A DNA stretch of 64,000 bases from Vibrio sp. 10N. Lineage in GTDB: Bacteria > Pseudomonadota > Gammaproteobacteria > Enterobacterales > Vibrionaceae. The DNA lies in NCBI RefSeq assembly GCF_036245475.1, contig NZ_BTPM01000002.1, forward strand, positions 310,001 through 374,000. Reading direction: 5' to 3'. Made by a program: the position numbers and the translations under genes. Below the pieces are notes generated by a model. The model had not been told where the DNA came from. It did not search any database and saw only the letters and a program-made list of their open reading frames with translations. Below, piece by piece: positions 7,616 to 16,980 of the stretch. Numbering within the stretch: position 1 is the first letter of the stretch; each line of letters begins with the position of its first letter.

Positions 7616-10600
7616 ATGACGGAACAATTACAAGCTAATCAAGCGTTTGAAGTACACGGAAAATTTATCACTATCAACGACGAACGTTTTTATCAGATTT
7701 CTAACGTCGATCAGATGGCACCGTTTTTTATCAGTGTTGTCTCTGCGAGTAACCACTGGTTATTTATATCGTCGACTGGCAGCCTTTCTGCTGGTCGTAT
7801 TCGCCCAGAGAACGCACTGTTCCCTTATCGCTCGGTTGATCATATCCATGAAAATGCCGATAACACGGGCTCAAAAGCTGTGCTACGCGTTAAAAAGGGC
7901 GAGGGCAAGCCTGCACTTTGGGAACCGTTTAACCCGCATCACGATGGTCTTTACGATGTTCAACGCAATCTCTATAAGAACGCGGTGGGTGACAAAATCA
8001 TCTTTGAAGAGCTAAACCATACGTTAGGTCTGAGTTATCAGTACAGCTGGTCGACTTCGGACAAGTTTGGCTTTGTTCGTGAAACCCATGTGACTAATCT
8101 TGGCGACAGTGCAGCCGAGTTCGATATCATTGACGGTATCCAAAACTTGCTGCCTTCGGGGGCACCACTGCAAGCACTGCAAACACGCAGCGCATTAGTG
8201 GACGCGTACAAGTGGAACGAGCGCATCGAAGACTTGCCAATGGCAACCTACAGCATGTATGCCAAGCTAAGTGACAGAGCGGAGCCTGCTGAATCATTGC
8301 GTGCTACGACGGTATTTGGTGTTGCACCGCATGCCCAGCAAGTTTCATTAAATGCAAAAGACGTTGCGAACTTCCGCAAAGGTTTGCCGTTAAACGCTGA
8401 GTCGCTTACTCGTGGTGAGCGCGGTGCGTTCCTGATTTCTCAATCTCTGACGCTTGCTGCTGGAGACGCTGAAACATGGACGATTGTTGCGGATATTGAC
8501 AAATCTCACGCTGATGTTGCCGCACTGAAAAATCAAATCGTTTTAGACGATGAAATTACGACGACGGTTGCAAAAGATGTTCAGGCTAACCATGACGAAC
8601 TGAAACTGCTTATGGCTGGCGCGGATGCTTGGCAATTGACGTCTTCTGAAGAGACGGCAGTGCACCACTACGCAAACGTGCTATTTAACAACATGCGCGG
8701 TGGCGTATTTGTTGATGGTTATAAGCTAGATAGCAGCGATGTACTTGCAACCTTCTCTCGCATCAACAGTAAAGTAGTTGAAAAGCACTCTGCGTTGTTA
8801 CGTACTCTTCCAGAAAACCTATCACACCCTCAATTAGTGTCGATGGCGAAAGAGACGGGCGATCAACAGTTGCTACGTATGGCGTATGAATACCTTCCAT
8901 TAACCTTTGGTCGTCGTCACGGTGACCCAAGCCGACCATGGAACCATTTTGAGATTAAAGTACGTGATGAAGAAGGTGAGCGTCTACTGGCTTATCAAGG
9001 TAACTGGCGTGATATCTTCCAAAACTGGGAGGCAATGGCGCTAAGCTATCCAAACTTCATTGGTTCGTTTGTGGCCAAGTTTGTGAACGCCTCGACCATC
9101 GATGGCTACAACCCTTACCGTATTACCAAAGAAGGTGTCGATTGGGAACTGCTTGAGCTGGATGATCCGTGGAGCAACATCGGGTACTGGGGCGACCATC
9201 AGATCATTTATCTTCTTAAGTTCCTTGAGCTAGCAGACAAGTATCAAAGCAATGACCTGATTGAGTGGCTGAGCGAAGAGACATACAGCTACGCCAATGT
9301 TCCTTATGAAATTGCCGGTGTTGATCAGCTGTTTGCTAACCCGAAAGATACAGTGGCATTCAATGAACATAAGCAAGCGATTACTGAGGAGCTTAGTGCC
9401 TCACTAGGTAGCGATGGTCGCTTGGTCATGGGTGACAATGGTGACGTATATCAAGTGAACCTGCTTGAAAAACTGCTTGTTCCTCTGCTTTCTAAGTTAA
9501 GTAACTTTGTTATTGATGGTGGTATCTGGCTGAACACGCAGCGTCCGGAATGGAACGATGCGAACAACGCGATTGTAGGTAACGGTCTGTCGATGGTGAC
9601 ACTGTACTACATGCGTCGCTATGTGACCTTCATGCAGAAGCTCATTTGTCGTGCGCCAATCAATATTGCGCTGTCGAGTGAAGTGGCGACTTGGTTGACT
9701 AAAACCAGCCAAGTTCTATCGGAAGCCGCCGCTTCATTGCGTGTTGAGAAAGTGACGCCGCAATCACGTAAGGCTTTGTTGACTAAGCTTGCCAAAGTTG
9801 CAGAAGAGTACCGTATGGGCGTTTATGCGGATGGCTTCTCTGGTAAATCGACATTAGAAATGACGGAAGTTGAAGAACTGCTTCGCGTGTCGAAAACGCT
9901 GTTGGATCATACTATCCATAGTAACAAGCGCGAAGATGGCCTGTATAACGCATACAACATCTTAGATCTGCAAGGTGATAGTGCTAACGTAGAGTACCTA
10001 TACCCAATGCTTGAAGGTCAGGTAGCTATTTTGAGCGCTGGTATTCTAGATGCAACGCAGACGGTTGATTTGCTGACTAAGTTGTTTGATAGCGATATGT
10101 TCCGTGAAGACCAAATGAGCTTCATGCTTTACCCAGATCGCGACCTTACGTCGTTCTTGAAGAAGAACCATATCACCAAAAATCTAGTCGATAGCAGTGA
10201 ACTGCTGCAAGCGATGCTAAAAAGTGGCGATAAGCGCATTGTTAATCAAGATATTGAGAACCGTGTCCATTTCAGCGCTGACTTTGAAAATGCGGCTGTA
10301 TTGGAAGCTCGTATTGCACAAGTTGCTGCTGACTATCCGCGTTTTGGCCGTCAAGACTGGACCAAAGTTGCAGAAATCTATGAGCAGACTTTCAACCACA
10401 AAGCCTTTACCGGTCGTTCGGGGACGATGTTTGGTTATGAGGGCTTAGGTTGTATCTACTGGCACATGGTGTCTAAATTGCTACTTGCGGTTCAAGAAAA
10501 CTACCAGCAAGCGTGGATTGAACTTGGAAATACAGAGAAAACCCAGCAGTTGGCGGAGTTCTACTATCGCGTTCGTGAAGGGATTGGCTTTAACAAGTCG

Positions 10601-11071
10601 CCACTTGTATACGGTGCGTTCCCAACGGATCCGTACTCACATACGCCAAAACAAGCCGGTGCTCAGCAACCTGGTATGACTGGTCAGGTGAAGGAAGAGG
10701 TGATCACGCGCTTTGGTGAGCTGGGTATTTCGGTGACGGATGGTGAAATCCAAATCACACCAAACTTACTGGCTAAGTCGGAGTTTTTGACAGAGTCCGT
10801 TGCGTTTGAATACTTCGACCTAAAAGGCGAGGCCAATCGCTTTGATGTTGAAGTTGGCAGCCTAGCATTCACGCTATGTCAGGTACCGTTTGTATACTCG
10901 CTTAGTGAAGAACAGCATGATGTGTCACTGAAAGTTGAATTGGTGAATGGCCCAACCATTGAGAAAGTGTCGAACATGATTCCTGAGAATCTAAGTAAGC
11001 ACATTTTCGATCGCTCTGGACAGGTTAAAGCAGTGTTTGTAACCATCCCTGCGAGCAAGTTGGTGATGTAA
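7616..11071 (+). CDS. large GH94/GH149-like beta-glucan phosphorylase
   Basis: The 1151-residue protein belongs to the cellobiose phosphorylase-like clan. The N-terminal half has the beta-sandwich features (FISVVSASNHWLFISSTGSL; NHTLGLSYQYSWSTSDKFGF), then the (alpha/alpha)6 barrel with DDPWSNIGYWGDHQIIY, whose Asp527 is a good candidate for the catalytic acid, and KREDGLYNAYNI and GYEGLGCIYWHMV further on. At about 1150 residues it is much longer than GH94 cellobiose phosphorylases (about 800) and matches the length I recall for GH149 beta-1,3-oligoglucan phosphorylases. It probably splits beta-1,3-gluco-oligosaccharides with phosphate to give glucose 1-phosphate in the cytoplasm, saving ATP. 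No signal peptide. It is last in the importer operon and ends at a strong terminator. The exact family and linkage are inferred. Confidence 0.8.
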   Translation: MTEQLQANQAFEVHGKFITINDERFYQISNVDQMAPFFISVVSASNHWLFISSTGSLSAGRIRPENALFPYRSVDHIHENADNTGSKAVLRVKKGEGKPALWEPFNPHHDGLYDVQRNLYKNAVGDKIIFEELNHTLGLSYQYSWSTSDKFGFVRETHVTNLGDSAAEFDIIDGIQNLLPSGAPLQALQTRSALVDAYKWNERIEDLPMATYSMYAKLSDRAEPAESLRATTVFGVAPHAQQVSLNAKDVANFRKGLPLNAESLTRGERGAFLISQSLTLAAGDAETWTIVADIDKSHADVAALKNQIVLDDEITTTVAKDVQANHDELKLLMAGADAWQLTSSEETAVHHYANVLFNNMRGGVFVDGYKLDSSDVLATFSRINSKVVEKHSALLRTLPENLSHPQLVSMAKETGDQQLLRMAYEYLPLTFGRRHGDPSRPWNHFEIKVRDEEGERLLAYQGNWRDIFQNWEAMALSYPNFIGSFVAKFVNASTIDGYNPYRITKEGVDWELLELDDPWSNIGYWGDHQIIYLLKFLELADKYQSNDLIEWLSEETYSYANVPYEIAGVDQLFANPKDTVAFNEHKQAITEELSASLGSDGRLVMGDNGDVYQVNLLEKLLVPLLSKLSNFVIDGGIWLNTQRPEWNDANNAIVGNGLSMVTLYYMRRYVTFMQKLICRAPINIALSSEVATWLTKTSQVLSEAAASLRVEKVTPQSRKALLTKLAKVAEEYRMGVYADGFSGKSTLEMTEVEELLRVSKTLLDHTIHSNKREDGLYNAYNILDLQGDSANVEYLYPMLEGQVAILSAGILDATQTVDLLTKLFDSDMFREDQMSFMLYPDRDLTSFLKKNHITKNLVDSSELLQAMLKSGDKRIVNQDIENRVHFSADFENAAVLEARIAQVAADYPRFGRQDWTKVAEIYEQTFNHKAFTGRSGTMFGYEGLGCIYWHMVSKLLLAVQENYQQAWIELGNTEKTQQLAEFYYRVREGIGFNKSPLVYGAFPTDPYSHTPKQAGAQQPGMTGQVKEEVITRFGELGISVTDGEIQITPNLLAKSEFLTESVAFEYFDLKGEANRFDVEVGSLAFTLCQVPFVYSLSEEQHDVSLKVELVNGPTIEKVSNMIPENLSKHIFDRSGQVKAVFVTIPASKLVM

Positions 11072-11090
11072 CCAATACCGCGTTAACAGA

Positions 11091-11124
11091 AAGGCCGGAC
11101 AATAATATTGTCCGGCCTTTTTAT
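11091..11124. terminator. bidirectional terminator between phosphorylase and lacI-type gene
   Basis: AAGGCCGGACAAT and ATTGTCCGGCCTT form a long GC-rich hairpin followed by TTTTTATT on the plus strand and preceded by an A-rich segment. It sits between convergent genes and probably serves both. Confidence 0.9.
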
Positions 11125-11161
11125 TGATTGAATAATAGGTGTAAATAACAGAGAGCGAGAT

Positions 11162-12169
11162 TTAGCTATTGAGGTTTTTCACCGACCCACGACTTATGAT
11201 ACTTGGCTCGATAGGCTCAATTGGTTGTGATGCTGTGCTCTTACCTTTAACGATAGCCATGACTTTTTTCGCCGCGGCGGTGGCCATTTTTTGGATAGGG
11301 AAGTCAACCGTTGTAAGTCCCGGTGTCATATGTTGACCAAATGGTACGTTATCGAAACCTATGATGGAAATATCTTCCCCAACACGAAGTCCACGCTCGA
11401 GACAAAGAGTATAAGCTGTCATTGCAATGTTATCGTTCATGCAAAAGATAGCAGTCAAAGGAATATCTCGATCAAGTAGGCGACGAATTGCATCATGGTT
11501 ACATTGGTTATCAAATCGGCCTTCCACAACAGCATTGGGATTATAAGCAACGCCATAGTGGCTCAGTGCATTTCGGTAACCTTGCAAACGATCTCGACTG
11601 TCTCCCTTACTTAACTGACCACTGATACAGCCAATTTGAGTATGCCCTTTGTTAATAAGATATTCGGTGGCTAGAAACCCACCTTTTTCATTGTCTAACC
11701 AGATACAGCGATCGGCCATTTCGGGAATGTAACGGTTAATGAGCACCGTAGCTTCATTTTGGCGAGAAATCTCGAGAAGCTCGCTGTCCGAAAGGGTATC
11801 AACGGTAAGCACGAGACCGTCCACCTTTTTAGAACGCAGAAAACGAATAGATTCGTGCTCTTCGTCATATTCTTCGTGACCACTGGTAATAATAAGGTGG
11901 TAGTTTTCTGACCTTACCACTTTTTCCACTTCATGCATCATAGGGCCGTAGAATGGACCATCCAGTGTGCCAACCAGCATTCCGATGCTACACGAGCGGT
12001 TTGATGCAAGCGCTTGCGCGAAGGTATTAGGCTGATACCCCAATTCTTCCATTGCCGCATAGACTTTTTGCTTATTGGCTTCCTTTACAGAAGCGTGGCC
12101 ATTGAGTGTCCTTGACACCGTCGCTTGAGATACCTGGGCGAGTTCAGCGACTTCTTTAATTGTAATCAA
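11162..12169 (-). CDS. LacI-family transcriptional regulator of the glucan region
   Basis: The 335-residue protein has the LacI helix-turn-helix at residues 2-22 (IKEVAELAQVSQATVSRTLN), the hinge helix region with ALASNRSCSIG, and the periplasmic-binding-protein-like effector domain (FCMNDNIAMTAY; DISIIGFDNVPFG). LacI-family proteins of this kind bind palindromes with a central CG, exactly like the AGCGCT palindromes seen before the transporter, phosphorylase, porin, GH16 and GH17 genes, so it is the obvious regulator of them. It is most likely a repressor released by an oligosaccharide or glucose-derived effector; which one cannot be read from sequence. It is transcribed convergently to the phosphorylase and divergently from the porin, with a long shared upstream region. 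Confidence 0.9.
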   Translation of the reverse strand: MITIKEVAELAQVSQATVSRTLNGHASVKEANKQKVYAAMEELGYQPNTFAQALASNRSCSIGMLVGTLDGPFYGPMMHEVEKVVRSENYHLIITSGHEEYDEEHESIRFLRSKKVDGLVLTVDTLSDSELLEISRQNEATVLINRYIPEMADRCIWLDNEKGGFLATEYLINKGHTQIGCISGQLSKGDSRDRLQGYRNALSHYGVAYNPNAVVEGRFDNQCNHDAIRRLLDRDIPLTAIFCMNDNIAMTAYTLCLERGLRVGEDISIIGFDNVPFGQHMTPGLTTVDFPIQKMATAAAKKVMAIVKGKSTASQPIEPIEPSIISRGSVKNLNS

Positions 12170-12382
12170 TTCGCGATCCTATCATTCAATCTTATTGAAA
12201 TTATTGGAAATTACTTCAATAACATCCTCTAACTATACTACAAAGCGCAACTGCAATGGTAATTCGAAAGCTGTACGCATAATCTACGATGACGATCTGT
12301 GATCTTGCTAGCGATTTGTAGGCTGAAAGCATCATAGCGAATTGTTTTCTTACATTTAGTGACAGACTCCACACTAAGAAAA

Positions 12383-12394
12383 GAAAGCGCTTTC
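12383..12394. promoter_or_regulatory. LacI-family operator, porin region, distal
   Basis: Perfect palindrome GAAAGCGCTTTC. The bases that follow (TTTGCGGTGATC) resemble those after the distal operators before GH16 and GH17 (TTTTTGGTGATG), so the conserved element is longer than the palindrome. Confidence 0.75.
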
Positions 12395-12538
12395 TTTGCG
12401 GTGATCGACTTCAAGTTTTATATATCAACGATTACGAGCCCTGTGTACATAGTGCCTGCCTACTATTAATATGAATACCAAGCAATGAGGAACAAGCCAT
12501 CACGAGAACGCTATTCGTCATTAAATCTAAAAGGAATT

Positions 12539-12550
12539 GTAAGCGCTTTC
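12539..12550. promoter_or_regulatory. LacI-family operator, porin region, middle
   Basis: GTAAGCGCTTTC, the asymmetric variant of the operator, lies 156 nt from the distal copy and 140 nt from the proximal copy. Its place in the middle of a long non-coding stretch suits DNA looping between sites. Confidence 0.7.
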
Positions 12551-12678
12551 CTTGTTGGGAAGTGAGTTATTGAGGCTAGGTAGATAAATCACGTATGAAA
12601 ACTCAAGCATAGTGAGTTATGCAGCATGTTTAAGATGAATGAGAACTGACCGAAGCAACATTTTTTAAGCGCTACAAA

Positions 12679-12690
12679 GAAAGCGCTTAC
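12679..12690. promoter_or_regulatory. LacI-family operator, porin region, proximal
   Basis: GAAAGCGCTTAC is the same asymmetric variant in the opposite orientation, about 280 nt before the porin start. A partial copy (AAGCGCTA) lies just upstream near 12667. Confidence 0.7.
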
Positions 12691-12966
12691 AACGTTGAAT
12701 GCATGTCACAGAATAAAATTATCGACAAAATGTCGAGGAAAACGTGCATCCTAAATTTCGGTAGTTACCTAGAAAAATGATAAATCAGATTTATTTTCTT
12801 TCTTATTTAAGGAAGGGGTGAAAACCAGAAGTAGTGTGAACTCAGAGGGGGTCTGATTTCATTCCATTTCTATCTCTTAGTGTAGGTTAAATAAAAGCAG
12901 TGGTTGTTTGTTTATTTGCTGGCACTTTAAAACGGAAAACAATTTATAATAAATCAGGAGCTGATA

Positions 12967-14250
12967 ATGAAATTATCACAAATCTCGCTTGCTTGCCTTA
13001 TGGCTGGTCTAAGTGTTACTAGTTCAAACGTGATCGCCGCTGAAAATACTCAAGGTTTCGAATTCCATGGTTATTTCCGTGCAGGTGCTCTATATAGTAA
13101 GAATGATGACTTTAAACGTTCTAAATTCCCTGCAACAAAAGAAAAACTGGGTCGTCTAGGTATTGAATCAGATAACCACTTTGAGCTTGCACTACAAAAG
13201 AACTTTGACACTGCGGACGGTCAAGCAATTCGTATTAAGACTCGTGCTGGTGCGGATAACGCGCAGTCGGCAGGTAAAAACCAATTAGGTACTAACGCAG
13301 ATGCAGCGAATGGTAGCATTGGTTTGATTGAGACATTCGTTGAATTTGATGGCGTGACAGAAACGGGCACCATGTGGGGTGGTAAACGTTTCTACGGTAA
13401 AGACAACTACATCTTTATGACTGACTTCTTCTACACAGATATGTCTGGTACAGGTGTCGGTATTGAAGGCATGGAGCTTGGTGGTAATAAGTGGGACTTT
13501 GCTTATATGGCCAGTGATAATGCTGAAGGCGGGTACTGGGGCCTAGATGATAATAACCCTATGCACTCTGCTCATATTGGTGTGAACTTTGGTTCTTTTG
13601 AACTTCATGCTATGGGTAAATACCTTCCAGATAACTTTGTTGATGACGTAGAATATGCAGATACAGGTATGGAAATTACAGGTATTTATCATTCTGACAC
13701 TGTATTTGGCTTATCTGAGAAAGGCTTTACCAAATATATTGCACAAGCAGGTAAAGGTCTAGGTTCTGGTCAGCTACTAGGTGGCACGATTACTACTTAC
13801 AATGCATGGAAACCAGGTTACGGTGGTGCTATGGGTCCTGCAAATATGAAGAAAGTGGACTCTGGTGATGTATCAACTCGCGCACTTATTTGGGGTGGTT
13901 ATTTCTTTGAAAACGGCGTGAGCATTTTCCACTCCATTCAAGGCCAATATAATGACCTAGAAAAACGTGGTAAAGATTCATGGGCATCGGCGATGATTCG
14001 TCCAACGTTCCCAATCGCTAAGAATTGGTCTATCGCGACAGAAGCGGGCTACCAATATGGCGACTGGTCTGATGCAAACGATGTAGGTGGTAGCAGCTAC
14101 GATTACAAATTAACGATTGCACCAACAGTAACCGTAGGTACAGGCTTTGGTCCGGCACCAGAAATCCGCTTCCTAGCGACTTACCTAGACGGTTCTAACC
14201 GCGACAAAGCAGACCTACTAGTCGGTATTCAAGCGGATATGTGGTGGTAA
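12967..14250 (+). CDS. maltoporin-family (LamB-like) carbohydrate porin
   Basis: The 427-residue protein has a signal peptide (residues 1-24, ending VIAA before ENTQ) and the maltoporin-family opening FEFHGYFRAGALYS, followed by the typical MWGGKRFYGKDNYIFMTDFFY and SGTGVGIEGMELG segments and a C-terminal aromatic (MWW end) that suits outer-membrane insertion. It would be an 18-strand trimeric porin for sugar oligomers. With operators of the glucan regulator upstream and glucanases nearby, gluco-oligosaccharides from laminarin are likelier substrates than maltodextrin. AGGAG at 12956 supports the start. A terminator follows before the MalM-like gene, which has its own leader. Confidence 0.88.
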   Translation: MKLSQISLACLMAGLSVTSSNVIAAENTQGFEFHGYFRAGALYSKNDDFKRSKFPATKEKLGRLGIESDNHFELALQKNFDTADGQAIRIKTRAGADNAQSAGKNQLGTNADAANGSIGLIETFVEFDGVTETGTMWGGKRFYGKDNYIFMTDFFYTDMSGTGVGIEGMELGGNKWDFAYMASDNAEGGYWGLDDNNPMHSAHIGVNFGSFELHAMGKYLPDNFVDDVEYADTGMEITGIYHSDTVFGLSEKGFTKYIAQAGKGLGSGQLLGGTITTYNAWKPGYGGAMGPANMKKVDSGDVSTRALIWGGYFFENGVSIFHSIQGQYNDLEKRGKDSWASAMIRPTFPIAKNWSIATEAGYQYGDWSDANDVGGSSYDYKLTIAPTVTVGTGFGPAPEIRFLATYLDGSNRDKADLLVGIQADMWW

Positions 14251-14396
14251 TGTAAACCACTGTCTACTAGAGGGGACGGATATGTGTATCACGGGGAGAG
14301 AGCATATCCGTATTTTTCACAATATTGATGAGTTATATTGTGTTTAGGCTTTAGGTAAAGGATTTGGTTCTTGCTTTATCTAGGTTATTTCTTTTT

Positions 14397-14424
14397 GCCA
14401 CTCTGTTACAGAGTGGCTTTTTTT
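14397..14424 (+). terminator. terminator after the porin gene
   Basis: GCCACTCTG TTA CAGAGTGGC followed by a run of seven T, about 145 nt after the porin stop. It separates the porin from the MalM-like gene. Confidence 0.88.
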
Positions 14425-14525
14425 GTTTGAGTTCTAACTTTCCAACAATATATCGTGAAAGCGGTTACTTTTCGGTTAAAATAGTCCTTAGCATGACGTA
14501 GCCAACAGCAGTAAGGAGTATTGCC

Positions 14526-15413
14526 ATGTTACGACAAACCATCCTCGCGATTGCCCTCGCGACCACCTTTGGTTGTGCGAAACAAAATCAAATCGTACAA
14601 AGTGGTGATGATGTGCTCGGTATTGAGCAACTTGCTTCATCCGAAGGGTGCTGCCAAACATTGGCTGATCTTAATTATCAAAATGTCACGGAACCTGGTT
14701 CAGTGGATGTTCTACTTACCCCTGAATCTGCAAAGGTTGCGTTAAAAACGGGTCGTAGTTATGCTCAGGGGCTAAAGCTTCCACATGCTCTGGGGAACGT
14801 GGACCTCACGGTTTACTCTGTGATTGAAAAGCAAGTAATCGTGCCTACGGTTCTTATCTTAGACAGTCAGTATCAAGTGATTGATGTGATTGATGACAAA
14901 ATCATTCAGCATCGTGAGAGTTCACTACTATATAAATCTGGTTTTATTGGCGAGTATTCGATTCCTAAAAGTTACCCTGACGGCAGGGCTCCGACTTATC
15001 TCGTGGTAGTCACAACCGATGAAGCGATGTCGCAAAGCTCAGAGCCAATGGAGCCAAGCGAGTTTGCTCTACAGTCTGGTCAAGTCTCCGCGAACGATCC
15101 TTTCTATTCGACGAACGTCATTCCTCATGCTGCGATTGGACTGGTCACGATGGAGCTGGATTATCAGCCAACCGGCCCTCGTCTAGAAACTGACGCGGAG
15201 CAGCAAGAACGCCAGCAAACAGTAGAACAGTATGTCGAAGTTGAGTCTGGTACCGCACTCACTGCGGAAAAAGAGCAGGCTTTTAACAGTGCTATTGAAC
15301 GAGCCGTAGAAAAAGGTCAGTTTGAGAAGGCGTTAAGATTGTCAAAAGAAGCTGAAGCACTTGGTTCTCAAAGTGCAGAGAAGGCCTTTGTTGAGGCGAT
15401 GAAAAAATATTAG
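14526..15413 (+). CDS. MalM-like periplasmic or lipoprotein partner of a sugar porin
   Basis: The 295-residue protein has a short leader with a lipobox-like end (LATTFGC at residues 12-18), so it is probably a lipoprotein. The central region (YAQGLKLPHALGNVDLTVYSV, cited only in part here) and PTVLILDSQYQVID match the MalM family of maltose operon periplasmic proteins, as does the charged helical C-terminus (QAFNSAIERAVEKGQFEKAL). Enterobacterial malM follows lamB; here the MalM-like gene follows a LamB-like porin in a beta-glucan setting. MalM has no settled biochemical role; binding of oligosaccharides in the periplasm is proposed. An AGGAG box precedes the ATG. Confidence 0.75.
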   Translation: MLRQTILAIALATTFGCAKQNQIVQSGDDVLGIEQLASSEGCCQTLADLNYQNVTEPGSVDVLLTPESAKVALKTGRSYAQGLKLPHALGNVDLTVYSVIEKQVIVPTVLILDSQYQVIDVIDDKIIQHRESSLLYKSGFIGEYSIPKSYPDGRAPTYLVVVTTDEAMSQSSEPMEPSEFALQSGQVSANDPFYSTNVIPHAAIGLVTMELDYQPTGPRLETDAEQQERQQTVEQYVEVESGTALTAEKEQAFNSAIERAVEKGQFEKALRLSKEAEALGSQSAEKAFVEAMKKY

Positions 15414-15423
15414 TGACATTGAG

Positions 15424-15449
15424 ACAGAGTAGTCACGAGGCTACTCTGT
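15424..15449. terminator. inverted repeat between malM-like gene and small secreted protein gene
   Basis: ACAGAGTAG and CTACTCTGT flank an eight-base loop just after the malM-like stop, between convergent genes. The T-run is poor (TGCTCGTTT), so termination is likely but not certain. Confidence 0.55.
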
Positions 15450-15474
15450 TGCTCGTTTCATTTACGGGTTTCAT

Positions 15475-15666
15475 CTACTCGCTTGTGAGGGTAGGGCAAG
15501 GTGTATTGCTGTATAGAGCGTATACGATGGTTTCTGTATCAGCAGCTTTATATAGGCAGACATTCGATCCGCCTTGTCCTGTCGCTACCCCTGCAGGCTC
15601 TAATTGTACGGCGCTTGCTGATAGGGAGAAGCCTAACGTCAGCGCCGCAATAAATAGTGTTTTCAT
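15475..15666 (-). CDS. small secreted protein with two cysteines
   Basis: A 63-residue protein with a clear signal peptide (MKTLFIAALTLGFSLSASA, cleavage after ASA) and a mature part of about 44 residues with two cysteines (VCLYKA and NTPCPTL) that could form a disulfide. AGGATTGAG stands just before the ATG. The signal peptide, spacing and convergent position against a terminator make it a likely real gene. No family is recognised; function unknown. Confidence 0.6.
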   Translation of the reverse strand: MKTLFIAALTLGFSLSASAVQLEPAGVATGQGGSNVCLYKAADTETIVYALYSNTPCPTLTSE

Positions 15667-16035
15667 AACTCAATCCTGTGGTTAGTCATTCCAATATCCA
15701 CAAAACGTGACTCTCGTCACACTTATTGTTCTAATACTAGACCGAAACAGCCATTTATCAAGTGCCTCACCAAGCCGGTGTGGTTTGTCAATCGGCCTGA
15801 TCCCATTCAGATAATTAATCAAATTGAGCGTGTTTCAAGAACTGGTTTTGTTTGGTGTCAATCATGGCAGTATGAATTTGTAGAGTGATCATGTGACCTT
15901 TGTTCAAAATGTGTGCTAGCTATCAAAATTGGTATTTGTAATGACAAAATAGCGAGCTTGCACAGCAAAAGTGCAAACTTGGGTATAAACTCTAGGATTA
16001 TTATATTCAACACGGTGCACTCTAAGCGTTAGCGT
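15667..16035. other. non-coding gap before the diguanylate cyclase gene
   Basis: These 369 nt separate divergent genes. No open frame of note, operator palindrome or strong hairpin was seen. The segment before the cyclase is AT-rich (TATAAACTCTAGGATTATTATATTC from about 15984), consistent with a promoter, but no clear -35/-10 pair stands out. Confidence 0.4.
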
Positions 16036-16980
16036 ATGCTTGACCTGATTTTATCCACGCAACATGAATCCAGCGAAGAGTTACTTGGTTTGTCCGAGGT
16101 ATTCGATGCGGTTGATGCCTATATCTTTATCAAAGATATCGATGGTCACTACCAGTACGTTAATCGCAAAGTGCTCGACACGTTTGGTGTGACCATAGAG
16201 GGTATTAAAGGGAAAACCGACTGGCACCTGTTCGGTTTTCGCACCGCCAAAATGATGCGATTAAATGACAAACGTGTCGTAGAACACTGCAAACCTAGCC
16301 AACAGAAAATCCCTTTTTCTATTGATGATACTGAGTTGTATCACCTCACCGTTTCATCACCCATCGTTAAGAACAATCAGGTACTCGGTGTCATTGGTTT
16401 CGCTGTTGATGTGTCGAAAGACATGGCGGAAAGACAGGTGCTTCTTGAAGAAGCCAACACAGATGGTCTCACGGGCTGTTTTAATCGTCGTTATTTACAC
16501 TTAGCCCTTGAAGAAGAGAAAACCAAATACAGAGAGCTAGGCGTGCCGAGTTCGTTATTGATCATTGATGTCGATAGATTTAAGCCCATTAATGACAAGT
16601 ACGGGCATTCTATAGGCGATAGGGTGTTGGTCGACGTCGTGACAGTGATCGACCAGTGCACGCGTTCTCAAGATAAACTGTGCCGCTATGGTGGGGACGA
16701 GTTCGTATTGTTGCTACCGGGAAGTCATGTCCATCAGGCGTATGCGTTAGCGACGCGACTGTCGCGTAAAATTGATGCGTTAGAGTTTCAAAGTAGTAGT
16801 GGCACGCAGTTCAAGGTCTCATGTTCCATTGGTGTAGCAACCCACACTTCCGATGACAGCAACATTATCGAACGAGCGGACAAAGCGCTCTATAAGTCGA
16901 AAAAAGGTCACTCAGGACGTGTGCATATGTATTGCCCTGACACGCATCAAATCCAACACATTCGCGAATGTGGTGATTAA
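16036..16980 (+). CDS. PAS-GGDEF diguanylate cyclase
   Basis: The 314-residue soluble protein has an N-terminal PAS domain (about residues 18-135; AYIFIKDIDGHYQYVN) and a C-terminal GGDEF domain (about 150-305). The active-site motif GGDEF is intact at residues 219-223, and RSQD at 210-213, five residues before it, is a proper inhibitory I-site. It should make cyclic di-GMP from GTP and be product-inhibited. There is no membrane segment, so the PAS domain probably senses an internal signal or cofactor. It stands alone between the porin/MalM pair and the yej operon; a link between glucan feeding and biofilm or motility is possible but not shown. Confidence 0.9.
   Translation: MLDLILSTQHESSEELLGLSEVFDAVDAYIFIKDIDGHYQYVNRKVLDTFGVTIEGIKGKTDWHLFGFRTAKMMRLNDKRVVEHCKPSQQKIPFSIDDTELYHLTVSSPIVKNNQVLGVIGFAVDVSKDMAERQVLLEEANTDGLTGCFNRRYLHLALEEEKTKYRELGVPSSLLIIDVDRFKPINDKYGHSIGDRVLVDVVTVIDQCTRSQDKLCRYGGDEFVLLLPGSHVHQAYALATRLSRKIDALEFQSSSGTQFKVSCSIGVATHTSDDSNIIERADKALYKSKKGHSGRVHMYCPDTHQIQHIRECGD

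Larger units (their letters stand above)
12170..12966. other. long regulatory region between lacI-type gene and porin
   Basis: About 800 nt hold no convincing gene on either strand. There are three operator palindromes (12383, 12539, 12679, listed separately) plus a half-like copy TAAGCGCTA near 12666. The region before the porin start is AT-rich, and AGGAG at 12956-12960 is the porin ribosome binding site. The length and operator number suggest heavy regulation of the porin, of the regulator itself, or of both. Confidence 0.6.
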
